From NCBI RefSeq assembly GCF_001913155.1, contig NZ_CP018760.1:1612001-1676000 (forward strand): a stretch of DNA of 64,000 bases, in the 5' to 3' direction. The position numbers and the translations under genes were made by a program. This document shows positions 55,485-64,000 of the stretch, piece by piece. How positions within the stretch are numbered: the stretch's first letter is position 1; each line of letters opens with the position of its first letter. This DNA comes from Maribacter hydrothermalis. Its GTDB lineage: Bacteria > Bacteroidota > Bacteroidia > Flavobacteriales > Flavobacteriaceae. The notes beneath the pieces were generated by a model. It had not been told where the DNA came from, did not search any database, and was given only the letters and a program-made list of their open reading frames with translations.

Positions 55485-57683
55485 TTGAAAACATTAGCCG
55501 TTGACTTTCTTTTAAAAGAGACCCCCACAGCCATCGCTATCATCGACACTAAGTTAAACTTTATTACTTACTCTAGCCAGTGGCAAAGTGATTTTACCGA
55601 TGACAAAACGGATTTAGAAGGTAAATTTATTTTTGATGTAATAATTGATACTCCTATTCTTTTTAAAAACACCATAAAATCCTGTTTATCAAATAAAAAG
55701 GTATACATCAATTCCGGCCAAAAATTTACACTATTAGATGGAAAGATAAAATGGTTAAAATGGAAAATTTCGCCATGGAAAAACGATGATAATATTTTGA
55801 CCGGAATAATGATTTTTTTGGAAGATATTACGCGTGACAAAAAAGAATTGGAATTACTCCACAAAGCGGAAGAAGTTGCTCGTATAGGTTGTTGGGAGCT
55901 AGATTTACAAACCAATTTAGTTAATTGGACAAAAACCACAAAAGATATTCATGAAGTTGGTGCGGATTATGACGTAAACCTTGAAAACGGTATAAATTTT
56001 TACAAAGAAGGTGTTCATAGAAACAAAATAACCAAACTAGTAAACGCTGCTATTACTAAAGGTATACCTTTTGATACGGAATTAATAATAGTTACCGCTA
56101 AAGGCAATGAAGTTTGGGTACGTGCTAAAGGCGAAGTAGAAAGTATAAATGGCAATCCTGTTAGATTGGTTGGCACTTTTCAAGATATAGACCAAAAGAA
56201 AAAATTTGAATTGGCCCATGTTGACATATTGGAACGCTTAAAAATTACTACCGAAACAGCTAAAATTGGCATATGGGAATATAACCTTATTTCAAATGAG
56301 TTAGAATGGGATAACGAAATGTATAACATATTTGGAATCTCAAAAAAAAATTTCACAGGTGTATTTGAAGCTTGGTCTTCTACCATTCACCCTTCCGATA
56401 AAAAGAAAATTTTACAGGCAACGGAAGATGCTATCAACGGTATTAAAGATTTTGATGAAGAGTTTAGAATTAAACTACAAGATGGAAGCGTAAAATATAT
56501 TAAGGGCATTTCTAAAACAATAAATGACCTAAATGGCAAAGCTGTTAAAATGACTGGGGCTAATTGGGACATTACGGAATTGCGAAGCACCGAACTCAGG
56601 CTTAAGCGAAGTGCCAAATCATTTACAAAAACTTTTGAGAATGCTGCAATAGGTATGGCCTTAGTAAGCCCCGAACTTAAATGGTTAAAAGCTAATAAAA
56701 GTTTATCGAAAAGTTTAGGGTATTCAGAAAAGGAGTTGTTAAAGATGAAGACCACAGATATTACCCATCCCGATGATTTAGAAAATAGTTCATCATTTAA
56801 AAGCAAGGTATTCAACGGTAAAAAAAACAACTATCAAATACAAAAAAGGTACTTTCATAAAAATGGCAGTATGGTACATGCCATAATAGGAGTAACACCA
56901 GTAAAAGACCTAGAAGGGAAAACTACACATGCCATTACCCAATTTTTAGATATTACAGATAGAATTAAATCTGAAAAAAAATTAAAAGATTTATTGAAAG
57001 TTACAAAGAGCCAAAATGAAAGTCTAATGAATTTTGCTCATATAGTTTCGCATAATTTACGCTCACATTCTACAAATTTGACCATGTTGGCCAACTTTTT
57101 AACTAACGAAAAAGAGGAAGATGAACGACAAAATTTAAATAGAATGATTTCGAATGCCGCTGAAAGTTTAGCCGAAACTATACGTCATTTAAACGACGTA
57201 GTTCAGGTAAAAACTACGCCTCTTAAAAATCTTCGAAAAATAAACATATTAAAAACAATTCAGCAATGCGAAAAGAGTATTGAGGGTTTACTTGAAAAAG
57301 ATGTTGCTATTATTAAATTAGATATTTCTAGTAATCACTTTGTTAATGCCGTTCCTGCTTATTTAGAAAGCATTTTTTTAAATATTCTTACAAATGCTTT
57401 AAAATATAGATCAAAAGACCGGTTACCGGTTATTGAGGTAAAAACATTTTTAAAAGATGATAAAATTCTAATTACTTTTTCCGATAATGGGCAAGGAATA
57501 GATTTAAAGCGCCATGGCGATAAAATATTTGGGATGTACAAAACCTTTCATAATCATAAAGATGCTAAAGGCATAGGCCTGTTCATTACCAAAAACCAAA
57601 TTGAGTCAATGGGCGGAAGTATTAAAATAGAGAGTGTTGTTGACCAAGGCTCCACTATTTTTATAGAATTAAAACAAAGTTAA
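55485..57683 (+). CDS. Multi-PAS sensor histidine kinase
   Basis: 732 residues from a TTG start; no in-frame ATG upstream. Four PAS domains (about 1-120, 125-245, 250-370, 380-500) are followed by a DHp region with phosphoacceptor H523 in HIVSHNLRSHSTNL. A complete HATPase domain follows (about 615-732): N box NILTNALKYRS, G1 FSDNGQGID, F box IFGMYKTFHN, G2 GIGLFITKNQIE. No membrane span is visible, so it is probably cytoplasmic. A near-consensus -7 box (TACCTTTA, 55458-55465) lies 20 bases upstream. Two receiver genes follow. Confidence 0.92.
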   Translation: MKTLAVDFLLKETPTAIAIIDTKLNFITYSSQWQSDFTDDKTDLEGKFIFDVIIDTPILFKNTIKSCLSNKKVYINSGQKFTLLDGKIKWLKWKISPWKNDDNILTGIMIFLEDITRDKKELELLHKAEEVARIGCWELDLQTNLVNWTKTTKDIHEVGADYDVNLENGINFYKEGVHRNKITKLVNAAITKGIPFDTELIIVTAKGNEVWVRAKGEVESINGNPVRLVGTFQDIDQKKKFELAHVDILERLKITTETAKIGIWEYNLISNELEWDNEMYNIFGISKKNFTGVFEAWSSTIHPSDKKKILQATEDAINGIKDFDEEFRIKLQDGSVKYIKGISKTINDLNGKAVKMTGANWDITELRSTELRLKRSAKSFTKTFENAAIGMALVSPELKWLKANKSLSKSLGYSEKELLKMKTTDITHPDDLENSSSFKSKVFNGKKNNYQIQKRYFHKNGSMVHAIIGVTPVKDLEGKTTHAITQFLDITDRIKSEKKLKDLLKVTKSQNESLMNFAHIVSHNLRSHSTNLTMLANFLTNEKEEDERQNLNRMISNAAESLAETIRHLNDVVQVKTTPLKNLRKINILKTIQQCEKSIEGLLEKDVAIIKLDISSNHFVNAVPAYLESIFLNILTNALKYRSKDRLPVIEVKTFLKDDKILITFSDNGQGIDLKRHGDKIFGMYKTFHNHKDAKGIGLFITKNQIESMGGSIKIESVVDQGSTIFIELKQS

Positions 57684-57685
57684 AA

Positions 57686-58090
57686 ATGAAGAGCATTAGT
57701 ACATGTTGTATAATAGATGACGATCCTATTTTCATTTATGGAACAAAAAGAATAATGAAAGAGATAGATTTTGCGAAAAATATTATTGTTTACAATAATG
57801 GTCAAGAAGCTTTAGATGGTCTTTATACTATGATTAAAGATGAAGAATCTTTACCAGAAGTAATGTTTTTAGATTTAAATATGCCCATTATGGATGGTTG
57901 GGAATTTTTAGATGAATTTAAGAACTACCCTAATAATACCTCAAAAAAAACTATAATCTATATTATAAGTTCATCTGTTGACCCAAGAGATTTAGAACGT
58001 GTAAAAGACTATAACCAAGTAACTAATTATATTTTAAAACCCATTACCCCTAATGATCTTACCAACATATTAAAATCAAATAAAACATAG
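57686..58090 (+). CDS. Single-domain response regulator, probable partner of the adjacent kinase
   Basis: 134 residues, receiver only. Acidic pocket D11-D12-D13, phosphoacceptor D63 in VMFLDLNMPIMDGWEF, conserved SSS and lysine in ILKPITPN. It starts 2 bases after the kinase stop, so it is cotranscribed. It is paralogous to the next gene, both sharing CCIIDDD at the N-terminus and GGQEALDGL/NGQEALDGL after the second strand. Confidence 0.92.
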   Translation: MKSISTCCIIDDDPIFIYGTKRIMKEIDFAKNIIVYNNGQEALDGLYTMIKDEESLPEVMFLDLNMPIMDGWEFLDEFKNYPNNTSKKTIIYIISSSVDPRDLERVKDYNQVTNYILKPITPNDLTNILKSNKT

Positions 58091-58236
58091 TCGCAACCAA
58101 TACAGTGGCACCTTTATCACATAATTGTATACCCAAATAGGTAGTGTGTTGTTAATAACATGCTATTTAAAAATTTAGTTAAACACTAGTATTTAGCTAT
58201 CTTGTGGCGCGGGTGTTTAACTTTTATTAATTATAA

Positions 58237-58638
58237 ATGAGTGCATTTTCTAGTTGTTGTATCATAGATGATGACGAGTTCTTTTCTATAAGCAGTAAAA
58301 TCATTTTAAAACAAGTAGATTTTAGCGATAACGTTTTATATTATAGCGGTGGACAAGAAGCTTTGGATGGGTTAATTGGCCTACTTGTAGAAAACATAAC
58401 ATTACCTACGATTATTTTTCTAGATATAAATATGCCTAAGAGAGATGGATGGTCTTTTTTAGAAGAATTTGAAGATTTACCAGAAGATAAAATTAAGCAT
58501 ATTCAAATTTACATTACTAGCTCATTTATAAGCCCTACTCTCATGGACAAGGCCAAAAACTACAAACTGGTTAAAGGTTATCTTGTTAAACCTTTAACTG
58601 AAAGTGCCCTTATTAATATAATAGAGAAAAAGGATTAG
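58237..58638 (+). CDS. Second single-domain response regulator, paralogue of the preceding gene
   Basis: 133 residues, receiver only. D11-D12-D13, phosphoacceptor D63 in IIFLDINMPKRDGWSF, TSS switch and lysine in LVKPLTES. It is clearly a duplicate of the upstream receiver but diverged (NMPKRDGWSF instead of NMPIMDGWEF). A 146-base spacer separates them, with no terminator or exact -7 box, so it may have separate regulation. It converges with the OB-fold/lamin-tail lipoprotein gene across 6 bases. Confidence 0.9.
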   Translation: MSAFSSCCIIDDDEFFSISSKIILKQVDFSDNVLYYSGGQEALDGLIGLLVENITLPTIIFLDINMPKRDGWSFLEEFEDLPEDKIKHIQIYITSSFISPTLMDKAKNYKLVKGYLVKPLTESALINIIEKKD

Positions 58639-58644
58639 TGTTCT

Positions 58645-60015
58645 TTATCGTAAACCTGGAGAATAATCATTAGGAGCATTCTGTGGAAAATTTATTGTTC
58701 CCATCTCACCTGTATCGTTATAGATTATCCATTCACTTGCAGTAAAGCTAGAATTTGCAAATGTGATTTCTAGTTTTCTAACCGCTTTACCATCCTCAAA
58801 TTCATGGTTGGTACCAGTACCATCTTCTCCAATTTCACCAAACATATCTATTATTTTTCCGAAAGGATCAACTAACGCAATATTATCATCTCCGTTTGAA
58901 TCTGCAGGAGAATTTGTACCTACCAATATATCAGGTGCAAAACCATACACACTTTCAAATTCGTCACCATTTGGTGAAATGACCAATAGTGCATTTGCCT
59001 CCATTATATATTCTGACAAGTCTATAGTCGAACTTACCTCAATATTATCATTTGTGTAACGTACCAAGCTCCATCCTTTCAAAGATAAAGGTTCATTAGA
59101 TGAATTATACAGCTCTATAAATCTAGCTCCTGCGTTATTATTTGGGTCAGCAATTTCAGATATCAATATTGCATTAGAAGTAAATTCATCAATAACATTT
59201 TCACATCGTTCTTTTTCAAAATATAAATCCTCCACAGTTCTAACAACGATTTGATACTCCCCTTTGTCCTTCACTAAAATACCCGTAGCGGTTCCCATTT
59301 TACCTGGAAGTATTTGTGCTTGAAAAGCAGAATAGCCACTATTTAACAAAATCACCTCATTGTCATTACAATCAACCAGAGTCCTTTTTGTCTCTTCTTC
59401 TGCAACAGCAAAAGTTTGCCCTAGTTCGTCTTCCTTTATTTCAACGTTCTCAATAGTAATTAAGATGCCAAGCATACTATCATTTAATTCCGCAATAGTG
59501 ATTGTTGTTGGCTGTATACCTTCATTAACGGAACAAGAGGATAAAACATGGTCGAAAACCACACCATAAGGCAACCTGCCCACACTACGATTGCCAAAAG
59601 AGGTAAATACTCCGCCAATTTTAAAAACATCATTGGATCGCCCTAAATACAATCCTTTTAGTTTAATGCGTATTTGCTGCCCAACATCAAAAAATAAATG
59701 TGAATCTCTAAGCTCTAATTCTATTTGCAGACCTTCTGTTGCATTACTGGCTTCATCCTGAAAATGAATAACATTAAAAAAATTTCCTTTTTTATCTGAA
59801 GAAGTCACAAAACCCTCAACAACTAAATCTTCTTGTATTTGAACTGTTTCCCCGTCATAAAAATTTTTAAGTTCAGCCATACTTATCATTGTAAATTCTG
59901 CGTCTGAGCAAACTATTTCAGGTGAGTCAAAATCCCTGTTTTTAACGCAAGAGAGAATTACCAGCATAATACTTATACTAATTATTCTCTTAAAGCCATT
60001 GTTTTTAAAAGTCAT
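58645..60015 (-). CDS. DUF5689-type OB-fold lipoprotein with C-terminal lamin-tail domain
   Basis: 456 residues from the ATG of MTFKNNGFKR; a GTG three codons upstream is possible. Lipoprotein signal with lipobox VILSC. An N-terminal DUF5689 OB-fold spans about 40-150 (VVEGFVTSSDKKGNFFNVIHFQDEASNATEGLQIEL). A second OB-like region follows, then a lamin-tail domain (about 280-400; ILISEIADPNNNAGARFIELYNSSNEPLSLKGWSL). It ends NDYSPGLR. Lamin-tail and OB-fold modules often occur in bacterial extracellular nucleases. It lies 15 bases downstream of a TonB receptor gene and is probably its surface partner. Confidence 0.82.
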   Translation of the reverse strand: MTFKNNGFKRIISISIMLVILSCVKNRDFDSPEIVCSDAEFTMISMAELKNFYDGETVQIQEDLVVEGFVTSSDKKGNFFNVIHFQDEASNATEGLQIELELRDSHLFFDVGQQIRIKLKGLYLGRSNDVFKIGGVFTSFGNRSVGRLPYGVVFDHVLSSCSVNEGIQPTTITIAELNDSMLGILITIENVEIKEDELGQTFAVAEEETKRTLVDCNDNEVILLNSGYSAFQAQILPGKMGTATGILVKDKGEYQIVVRTVEDLYFEKERCENVIDEFTSNAILISEIADPNNNAGARFIELYNSSNEPLSLKGWSLVRYTNDNIEVSSTIDLSEYIMEANALLVISPNGDEFESVYGFAPDILVGTNSPADSNGDDNIALVDPFGKIIDMFGEIGEDGTGTNHEFEDGKAVRKLEITFANSSFTASEWIIYNDTGEMGTINFPQNAPNDYSPGLR

Positions 60016-60030
60016 TTTTATCACTTTGAA

Positions 60031-62772
60031 TTAAAAGCTAAATGCAAAATTTAAAAAATAGGTTCTACCAAATCCGTACCAGTATTTAGGTGCAAAGGAT
60101 GGGTTACCACTTAAATTATCTTGTTTTAATTGACCGTAGTTTCCATTTCTACTTTGTTCATAACCACCTGTTCTAAAAGTTGTATCAAAAACATTATTGA
60201 TACTGGCAAATACACTGATATACTTCCCTTTTTTTAACCAAGATTTGCCTCCTACCATATTTAAAAGGTAGAAATTATCTAACCTTTCTTGTTTCAGAAG
60301 TTTTTCAACATTCTCTGTTGTAGCATCAGGAAAACGTAGTTGTGTCTCTGGATCTATTAAAAAACTTTGAGTTTTGGTTATCGTTGAAATATTTGCATAA
60401 TTATTACCTAGATAATTAGCAGTCATACTTACCCACCAATATTTAGGATCTCTATATTCGATACCTGTCGCAATTGCCTTTTGCGGACCTTGTGCCAATT
60501 TGTATTCTTTTATCGCGGATTGCCCTAAAAACTTTGAACCCGAGACATCTATAACGTCTTCACTTGCACCAGCGGTATCGAAATTTATAGTCACAAATGG
60601 GTTACTGGCATAAACATGTTTTGCTACCGAAGCTACCAAAGACAATTTTACGGCACTTGATAATTGATACTCCATACCCAACTCTGTCCCCAAATGCAAC
60701 TTATCCAAATCGGTCAACACTTCTTGAACAAAGTCTGACCCTACACCAGAATCAACAAAGAAAAAATTTACATCAGTTGTATTTTGAAAACGGGTGAAAA
60801 ACCCTGTCAGCCTCCCTGTAAGTTTTGGCATTCTTAGAAAATAACTAACATCTAAACTTGTTATCTTTTCACTTTGAATATCTGGTACCGTGGCATTACT
60901 TTCTCTCGGATTTATAAAAATATTTTGAAGTGTAGGTGCTTTGTTAATGTATGCCGAATTAACCGAAACCCAATGCCTGCCGGTAATGGTGTAAGACGCA
61001 CCCGTTTTTAATGACCAATTGGAAAAATTTATTTTTTCACTATCACCAAGCGAATTACCTATAAAACGTTCATTTTCGAACAAGCCATTTCTTTGGTAAC
61101 CAACCCTAGTATACCTACCGGATATAAATGATCTAACTTTATTATATTCTGCATTTAACTGCGCAAATAAATCGGTATCACTTCCTTTTAAATTATAGTT
61201 GTAATTAAAAATATCACCATTACTCTTGTTGACCTCTGAAACTATATCGTTTAATGTTTCTGAAAAAACATCAATATCCCTATGATATTCCGCCCCCAAC
61301 AAATCATTTAATTGAGCGTAATTTTTAGAATTAAGCTGTCTATGTGTTAGTCCTAAGTCCAATCTTAAATGTCTATCTATAGCTATGTTCGATGTTAACC
61401 TAGCCGTAAACTGATTATCTTTTACGATATCATCATAAAACACATAAGCAGCCTCGCCATTTTGCCCAATACTCCTATTCGCTTTATAAATAGTAGCCCA
61501 ATTTAACTGCGAATTTTCAATAAACCCTTCTTCCGCTTGTATTGCACTTTCAAAATTGGCGCCAATTGGGCTATTGAGATAAAAGCTTGGTAAATATCTA
61601 TAATATGTAGGATCCGGGTTAGGAGCATTAAAATACCCTAAACGACTTCTTTTATATATACCCGTTTGATATGCTAACCCAGCGTTAATTTGTATATTTT
61701 TAGATTCGTGATGATAGTTTAACAAGAACAATGGTTCCTGTATATGCCGTTCTCTTGAGTTTCTGATTTTTCCATTCTGATATCCCCAATACGGATTATA
61801 CCTATTCCCTTGAATTTCGAACACCTCTTCGGTAATCGCAGAAGAACGCCCTCTTCTATTAGATGCGATGATTGCAGTTGCCGATATCGTATTCTTATCA
61901 TTTAATAAATATTCCATTGAACTATAAACGGAGTACGAATCGTACAAAGTGCCTTTAATAAACCCCTGCTTTGCCCATCTTCGCGAAGCAGATATTATGT
62001 AAGCAAATTTTTCATTTTTTACTCCGGAATTATAAGTAGCCATTAGCCTACCGCTATATGTTCGGTTTGATACGGATGATGATAGCCGTGTACCTGGTCG
62101 TAAACCCGATGGTCTTAAGTCTATATTTGTATTTCCCAGAATTCCGCCAAAAGTAAAATCTGAAGCAGTAAGTCCGTTTGAATATTGCTGATTTCTAATT
62201 ACATCGTTCAAGCCTCCCCAGTTATTCCATTGAGGTCTGCCGTCATACATTTTGTTCATTGGGATACCGTTAAGATGTACTTCACCATATTGAGAATCAT
62301 AGCCTCTTACCCTAAAAAATGCTTGTCCAAAATCAAAAGCAGCCCTATTCAGAAAAATATCTTTTGTAGATTGTAATAATGCCAATGCATTTGAATTTAC
62401 TTCATCATCTAATAGCTCATCATCGGTAATAGTAACCAGGTTTATTGATTGTTCAACAGTAATATCAGGCTCCAATAAAATGGCACCTAAATTAATATTC
62501 TTCCCTTCAAGAAATAACGGAATTCGTTTAAGGCTAAAATCAATTGCAGATATTTGAAGTATGTATGCTCCGTTTTTTGAAACCTTTAATACGAACTCTC
62601 CAAATTCATTAGTTTTAATGGATGACAGTTCTCCTTCTAAAAATATTTCAGCATCTGAAATAGCCTCATCTTTAATCCTATCTTTTATGATTCCTGTAAT
62701 AGACAAAGTGCTTTGCGCATGTAGAGAAAACATTTTGAATAATAATACTAAAAACAGGGTGTTCTTAATCAT
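60031..62772 (-). CDS. TonB-dependent outer-membrane receptor with carboxypeptidase-regulatory-like domain
   Basis: 913 residues. Signal peptide (about 1-19, ending LHAQ), N-terminal CarboxypepD_reg-like domain (about 22-105; ITGIIKDRIKDEAISDAEIFLEGE), and plug (about 125-235). The plug contains AFFRVRGYDSQYGEVHLNGIPMNKMYDGRPQWNNW and the long barrel ends NFAFSF. The plug signature with MYDGRPQWNNWGGLND is typical of a Bacteroidota receptor subfamily that accompanies DUF5689 proteins. It is followed by the OB-fold/lamin-tail lipoprotein and faces a secreted EEP-family enzyme across 107 bases. Confidence 0.92.
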   Translation of the reverse strand: MIKNTLFLVLLFKMFSLHAQSTLSITGIIKDRIKDEAISDAEIFLEGELSSIKTNEFGEFVLKVSKNGAYILQISAIDFSLKRIPLFLEGKNINLGAILLEPDITVEQSINLVTITDDELLDDEVNSNALALLQSTKDIFLNRAAFDFGQAFFRVRGYDSQYGEVHLNGIPMNKMYDGRPQWNNWGGLNDVIRNQQYSNGLTASDFTFGGILGNTNIDLRPSGLRPGTRLSSSVSNRTYSGRLMATYNSGVKNEKFAYIISASRRWAKQGFIKGTLYDSYSVYSSMEYLLNDKNTISATAIIASNRRGRSSAITEEVFEIQGNRYNPYWGYQNGKIRNSRERHIQEPLFLLNYHHESKNIQINAGLAYQTGIYKRSRLGYFNAPNPDPTYYRYLPSFYLNSPIGANFESAIQAEEGFIENSQLNWATIYKANRSIGQNGEAAYVFYDDIVKDNQFTARLTSNIAIDRHLRLDLGLTHRQLNSKNYAQLNDLLGAEYHRDIDVFSETLNDIVSEVNKSNGDIFNYNYNLKGSDTDLFAQLNAEYNKVRSFISGRYTRVGYQRNGLFENERFIGNSLGDSEKINFSNWSLKTGASYTITGRHWVSVNSAYINKAPTLQNIFINPRESNATVPDIQSEKITSLDVSYFLRMPKLTGRLTGFFTRFQNTTDVNFFFVDSGVGSDFVQEVLTDLDKLHLGTELGMEYQLSSAVKLSLVASVAKHVYASNPFVTINFDTAGASEDVIDVSGSKFLGQSAIKEYKLAQGPQKAIATGIEYRDPKYWWVSMTANYLGNNYANISTITKTQSFLIDPETQLRFPDATTENVEKLLKQERLDNFYLLNMVGGKSWLKKGKYISVFASINNVFDTTFRTGGYEQSRNGNYGQLKQDNLSGNPSFAPKYWYGFGRTYFLNFAFSF

Positions 62773-62879
62773 TCTATAGGTTAATGCCTTATTAATGAGC
62801 CATTAAGATACTATTTAAGAAATAATTAACGTGAAAATTCCGTATACTCGTAAATAATTAAGATAAAATACGCTCTATA

Positions 62880-63920
62880 ATGCGCTTTATATATACCATC
62901 GTCCTCTTATTACCCATTTGGACATTTGCTCAAAATTCGGATACTTATCAAATTAGAACTATTGCATTTTACAATTTAGAGAACCTGTTTGACACAAAAA
63001 ATGACACTTTAGTTTATGATGATGATAGAACACCTGAAGGAAAAGACAATTGGACAATAGAACGTTATCTGCAGAAAGTTGAGCATATGTCCAGAGTTAT
63101 TTCTGAAATTGGTTCTGATGATAATAAAACCGCTCCAGATGTTATAGGTATTTGCGAGGTCGAAAATTTACGTGTTTTAGAAGATTTAGTACATCACAAA
63201 AATCTGTCAAAATTTAACTACGGAATTGTTCATTTCGATTCTCCCGATGAACGCGGTATTGATGTTGCTTTGCTATATAAGAAAAGTGCTTTTGTACCAG
63301 TCAATTTCAATAGCCATAGATTACTGCTCTTCAATTTAGAAGGTAAACGCGATTACACAAGGGATCAACTTATTGTAGAAGGTCTTTTAGATAATGAAAA
63401 AATATACTTTATAGTAAACCATTGGCCTTCTAGAAGTGGCGGCGAAGCCCGAAGTAGACCTTTTAGATTAGAAGCTGCCAAACTTAATAAACGCATTATA
63501 GATTCTGTTCAAAGAAAAGATATACATGCTAAAATAATAAGTATGGGAGATTTCAATGATGACCCCATTGATCCCAGTTTTAAAAAGATCCTTCAAGTAA
63601 AAAAGAATTACAAAAACCTAGACTCTATTAGTTTATATGGCCCTATGGAAAAACTTTATAGAAAAGGTAGAGGTTCTTTGGCCTACCGTGATAAATGGAA
63701 TTTATTTGATCAACTATATATGACATCTACGCTTATAAATAAGCAAAAACAAAGTTATAGTTATTGGAAAGTTGGCATATTTGCACCAGAATACTTAATG
63801 GACCCAAAAGGGAAATATAAAGGTTATCCTCTACGTACCTATGCAGGTGGCAGCTATATTGGAGGATATAGCGACCACTTTCCTGTTTATCTTCATTTAA
63901 TTAAAAAAAATAAGCAATAG
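62880..63920 (+). CDS. Secreted endonuclease/exonuclease/phosphatase-family protein
   Basis: 346 residues with a signal peptide (about 1-18, ending TFAQ). EEP motifs: IAFYNLENLFDTKND (Asn), VIGICEVENLRVLEDL (metal-binding Glu), IVNHWPSRSGGEARSRPFR, SMGDFNDDPID and the terminal catalytic YSDHFPV. The family hydrolyses phosphodiester or phosphomonoester bonds in nucleic acids or lipids. Export and adjacency to a TonB receptor and OB-fold lipoprotein suggest extracellular degradation of nucleic acids, but phospholipid or other phosphodiesters remain possible. Confidence 0.88.
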   Translation: MRFIYTIVLLLPIWTFAQNSDTYQIRTIAFYNLENLFDTKNDTLVYDDDRTPEGKDNWTIERYLQKVEHMSRVISEIGSDDNKTAPDVIGICEVENLRVLEDLVHHKNLSKFNYGIVHFDSPDERGIDVALLYKKSAFVPVNFNSHRLLLFNLEGKRDYTRDQLIVEGLLDNEKIYFIVNHWPSRSGGEARSRPFRLEAAKLNKRIIDSVQRKDIHAKIISMGDFNDDPIDPSFKKILQVKKNYKNLDSISLYGPMEKLYRKGRGSLAYRDKWNLFDQLYMTSTLINKQKQSYSYWKVGIFAPEYLMDPKGKYKGYPLRTYAGGSYIGGYSDHFPVYLHLIKKNKQ

Positions 63921-63922
63921 AA

Positions 63923-64000
63923 CTAATCCAATTCTACTATTTCTATATTCTTCCACTTTACTTTTATACCGCCACCATCATGTATCTGTAATAAAACGGA
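63923..64000 (-). CDS. C-terminal end of a DUF1080 (3-keto-disaccharide hydrolase-like) protein, truncated by the window
   Basis: On the minus strand the last 25 residues and TAG stop of a gene are visible, entering from beyond the window. The peptide includes LLQIHDGGGIKVKWKNIEIV, which fits the final strands of DUF1080 concanavalin-like domains (usually QxHDGGxVxFRNIxI). It converges with the EEP-family gene with only 2 bases between the stops. The family call rests on this short tail. Confidence 0.6.
   Translation of the reverse strand, partial: SVLLQIHDGGGIKVKWKNIEIVELD

Noticed and set aside
55568..55939. Minus-strand frame of 123 codons opposite the PAS kinase
   Set aside because: It is a shadow of the kinase coding strand with no start context and no domain.

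Overview
The window is an ordinary stretch of chromosome from a gliding member of the Bacteroidota, most likely a marine Flavobacteriaceae. I cannot assign a genus. The evidence is the low GC content, the gldD/gldE gliding genes, three TonB-dependent receptors, DUF4270, DUF2807, DUF3667 and DUF5689-type proteins, frequent TTG and GTG starts, absence of Shine-Dalgarno sequences, and repeated TAnnTTTG -7 promoter elements, which are typical of the phylum. I found no tRNA or rRNA, prophage, insertion sequence, CRISPR array or recognisable defence system.

Layout. 1-4.2 kb: tail of a possible M16 peptidase/LolA-like protein, a DUF2807 protein, an EamA transporter, a periplasmic heavy-metal-binding protein, a lipoprotein and a PLP-dependent ammonia-lyase. 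4.2-11.3 kb: the flavobacterial block gldD-gldE-ssb-mutY facing HU, an unlisted 29-codon very basic peptide gene, RNase E/G with a structured leader, a DUF3667 protein and recX. 11.3-21.7 kb: a biotin region (bioB, a beta-ketoacyl synthase, bioA, bioD, a DUF2007 protein, bioF), broken up by a flotillin/NfeD pair and an opposing family 39 glycosyltransferase. 22-28 kb: a GAF/multi-PAS sensor that ends in a DHp-like segment without an ATPase domain, its overlapping response regulator, an M61 peptidase and an acetyltransferase. 28-39.4 kb: atpDC with a heptameric repeat between the two genes, an SGNH lipoprotein with a TonB receptor, glmS, DUF4270 and a half-length GT5 glycogen synthase-like protein.

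39.5-46.5 kb: panC-panD-flippase-like-esterase-like genes, radA, an aldo/keto reductase and exonuclease III, plus two further small membrane-protein genes of 56 and 35 codons. 46.6-55.4 kb: a beta-barrel protein and TonB receptor, glyS, a coiled-coil protein, comF, an Ig-like lipoprotein, a nitrilase-family amidase and an ankyrin protein. 55.5-58.6 kb: a complete PAS histidine kinase followed by two paralogous stand-alone receivers. 58.6-64 kb: an OB-fold/lamin-tail lipoprotein, a TonB receptor and a divergently encoded secreted endonuclease/exonuclease/phosphatase-family enzyme, possibly a nucleic-acid or phosphate scavenging set. The last 78 bases hold the end of a DUF1080-like gene.

How the genes relate. 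Most are housekeeping: cofactors (biotin, pantothenate), cell wall (glmS), energy (atpDC) and DNA maintenance (ssb, mutY, radA, recX, xth). These are mixed with envelope uptake and signalling modules. The items most worth a second look are the ketoacyl synthase in the biotin cluster with a palindromic repeat inserted in frame, the ATPase-less sensor, the extracellular nuclease/receptor locus, the esterase-like protein whose nucleophile serine is an aspartate, and the three small genes.
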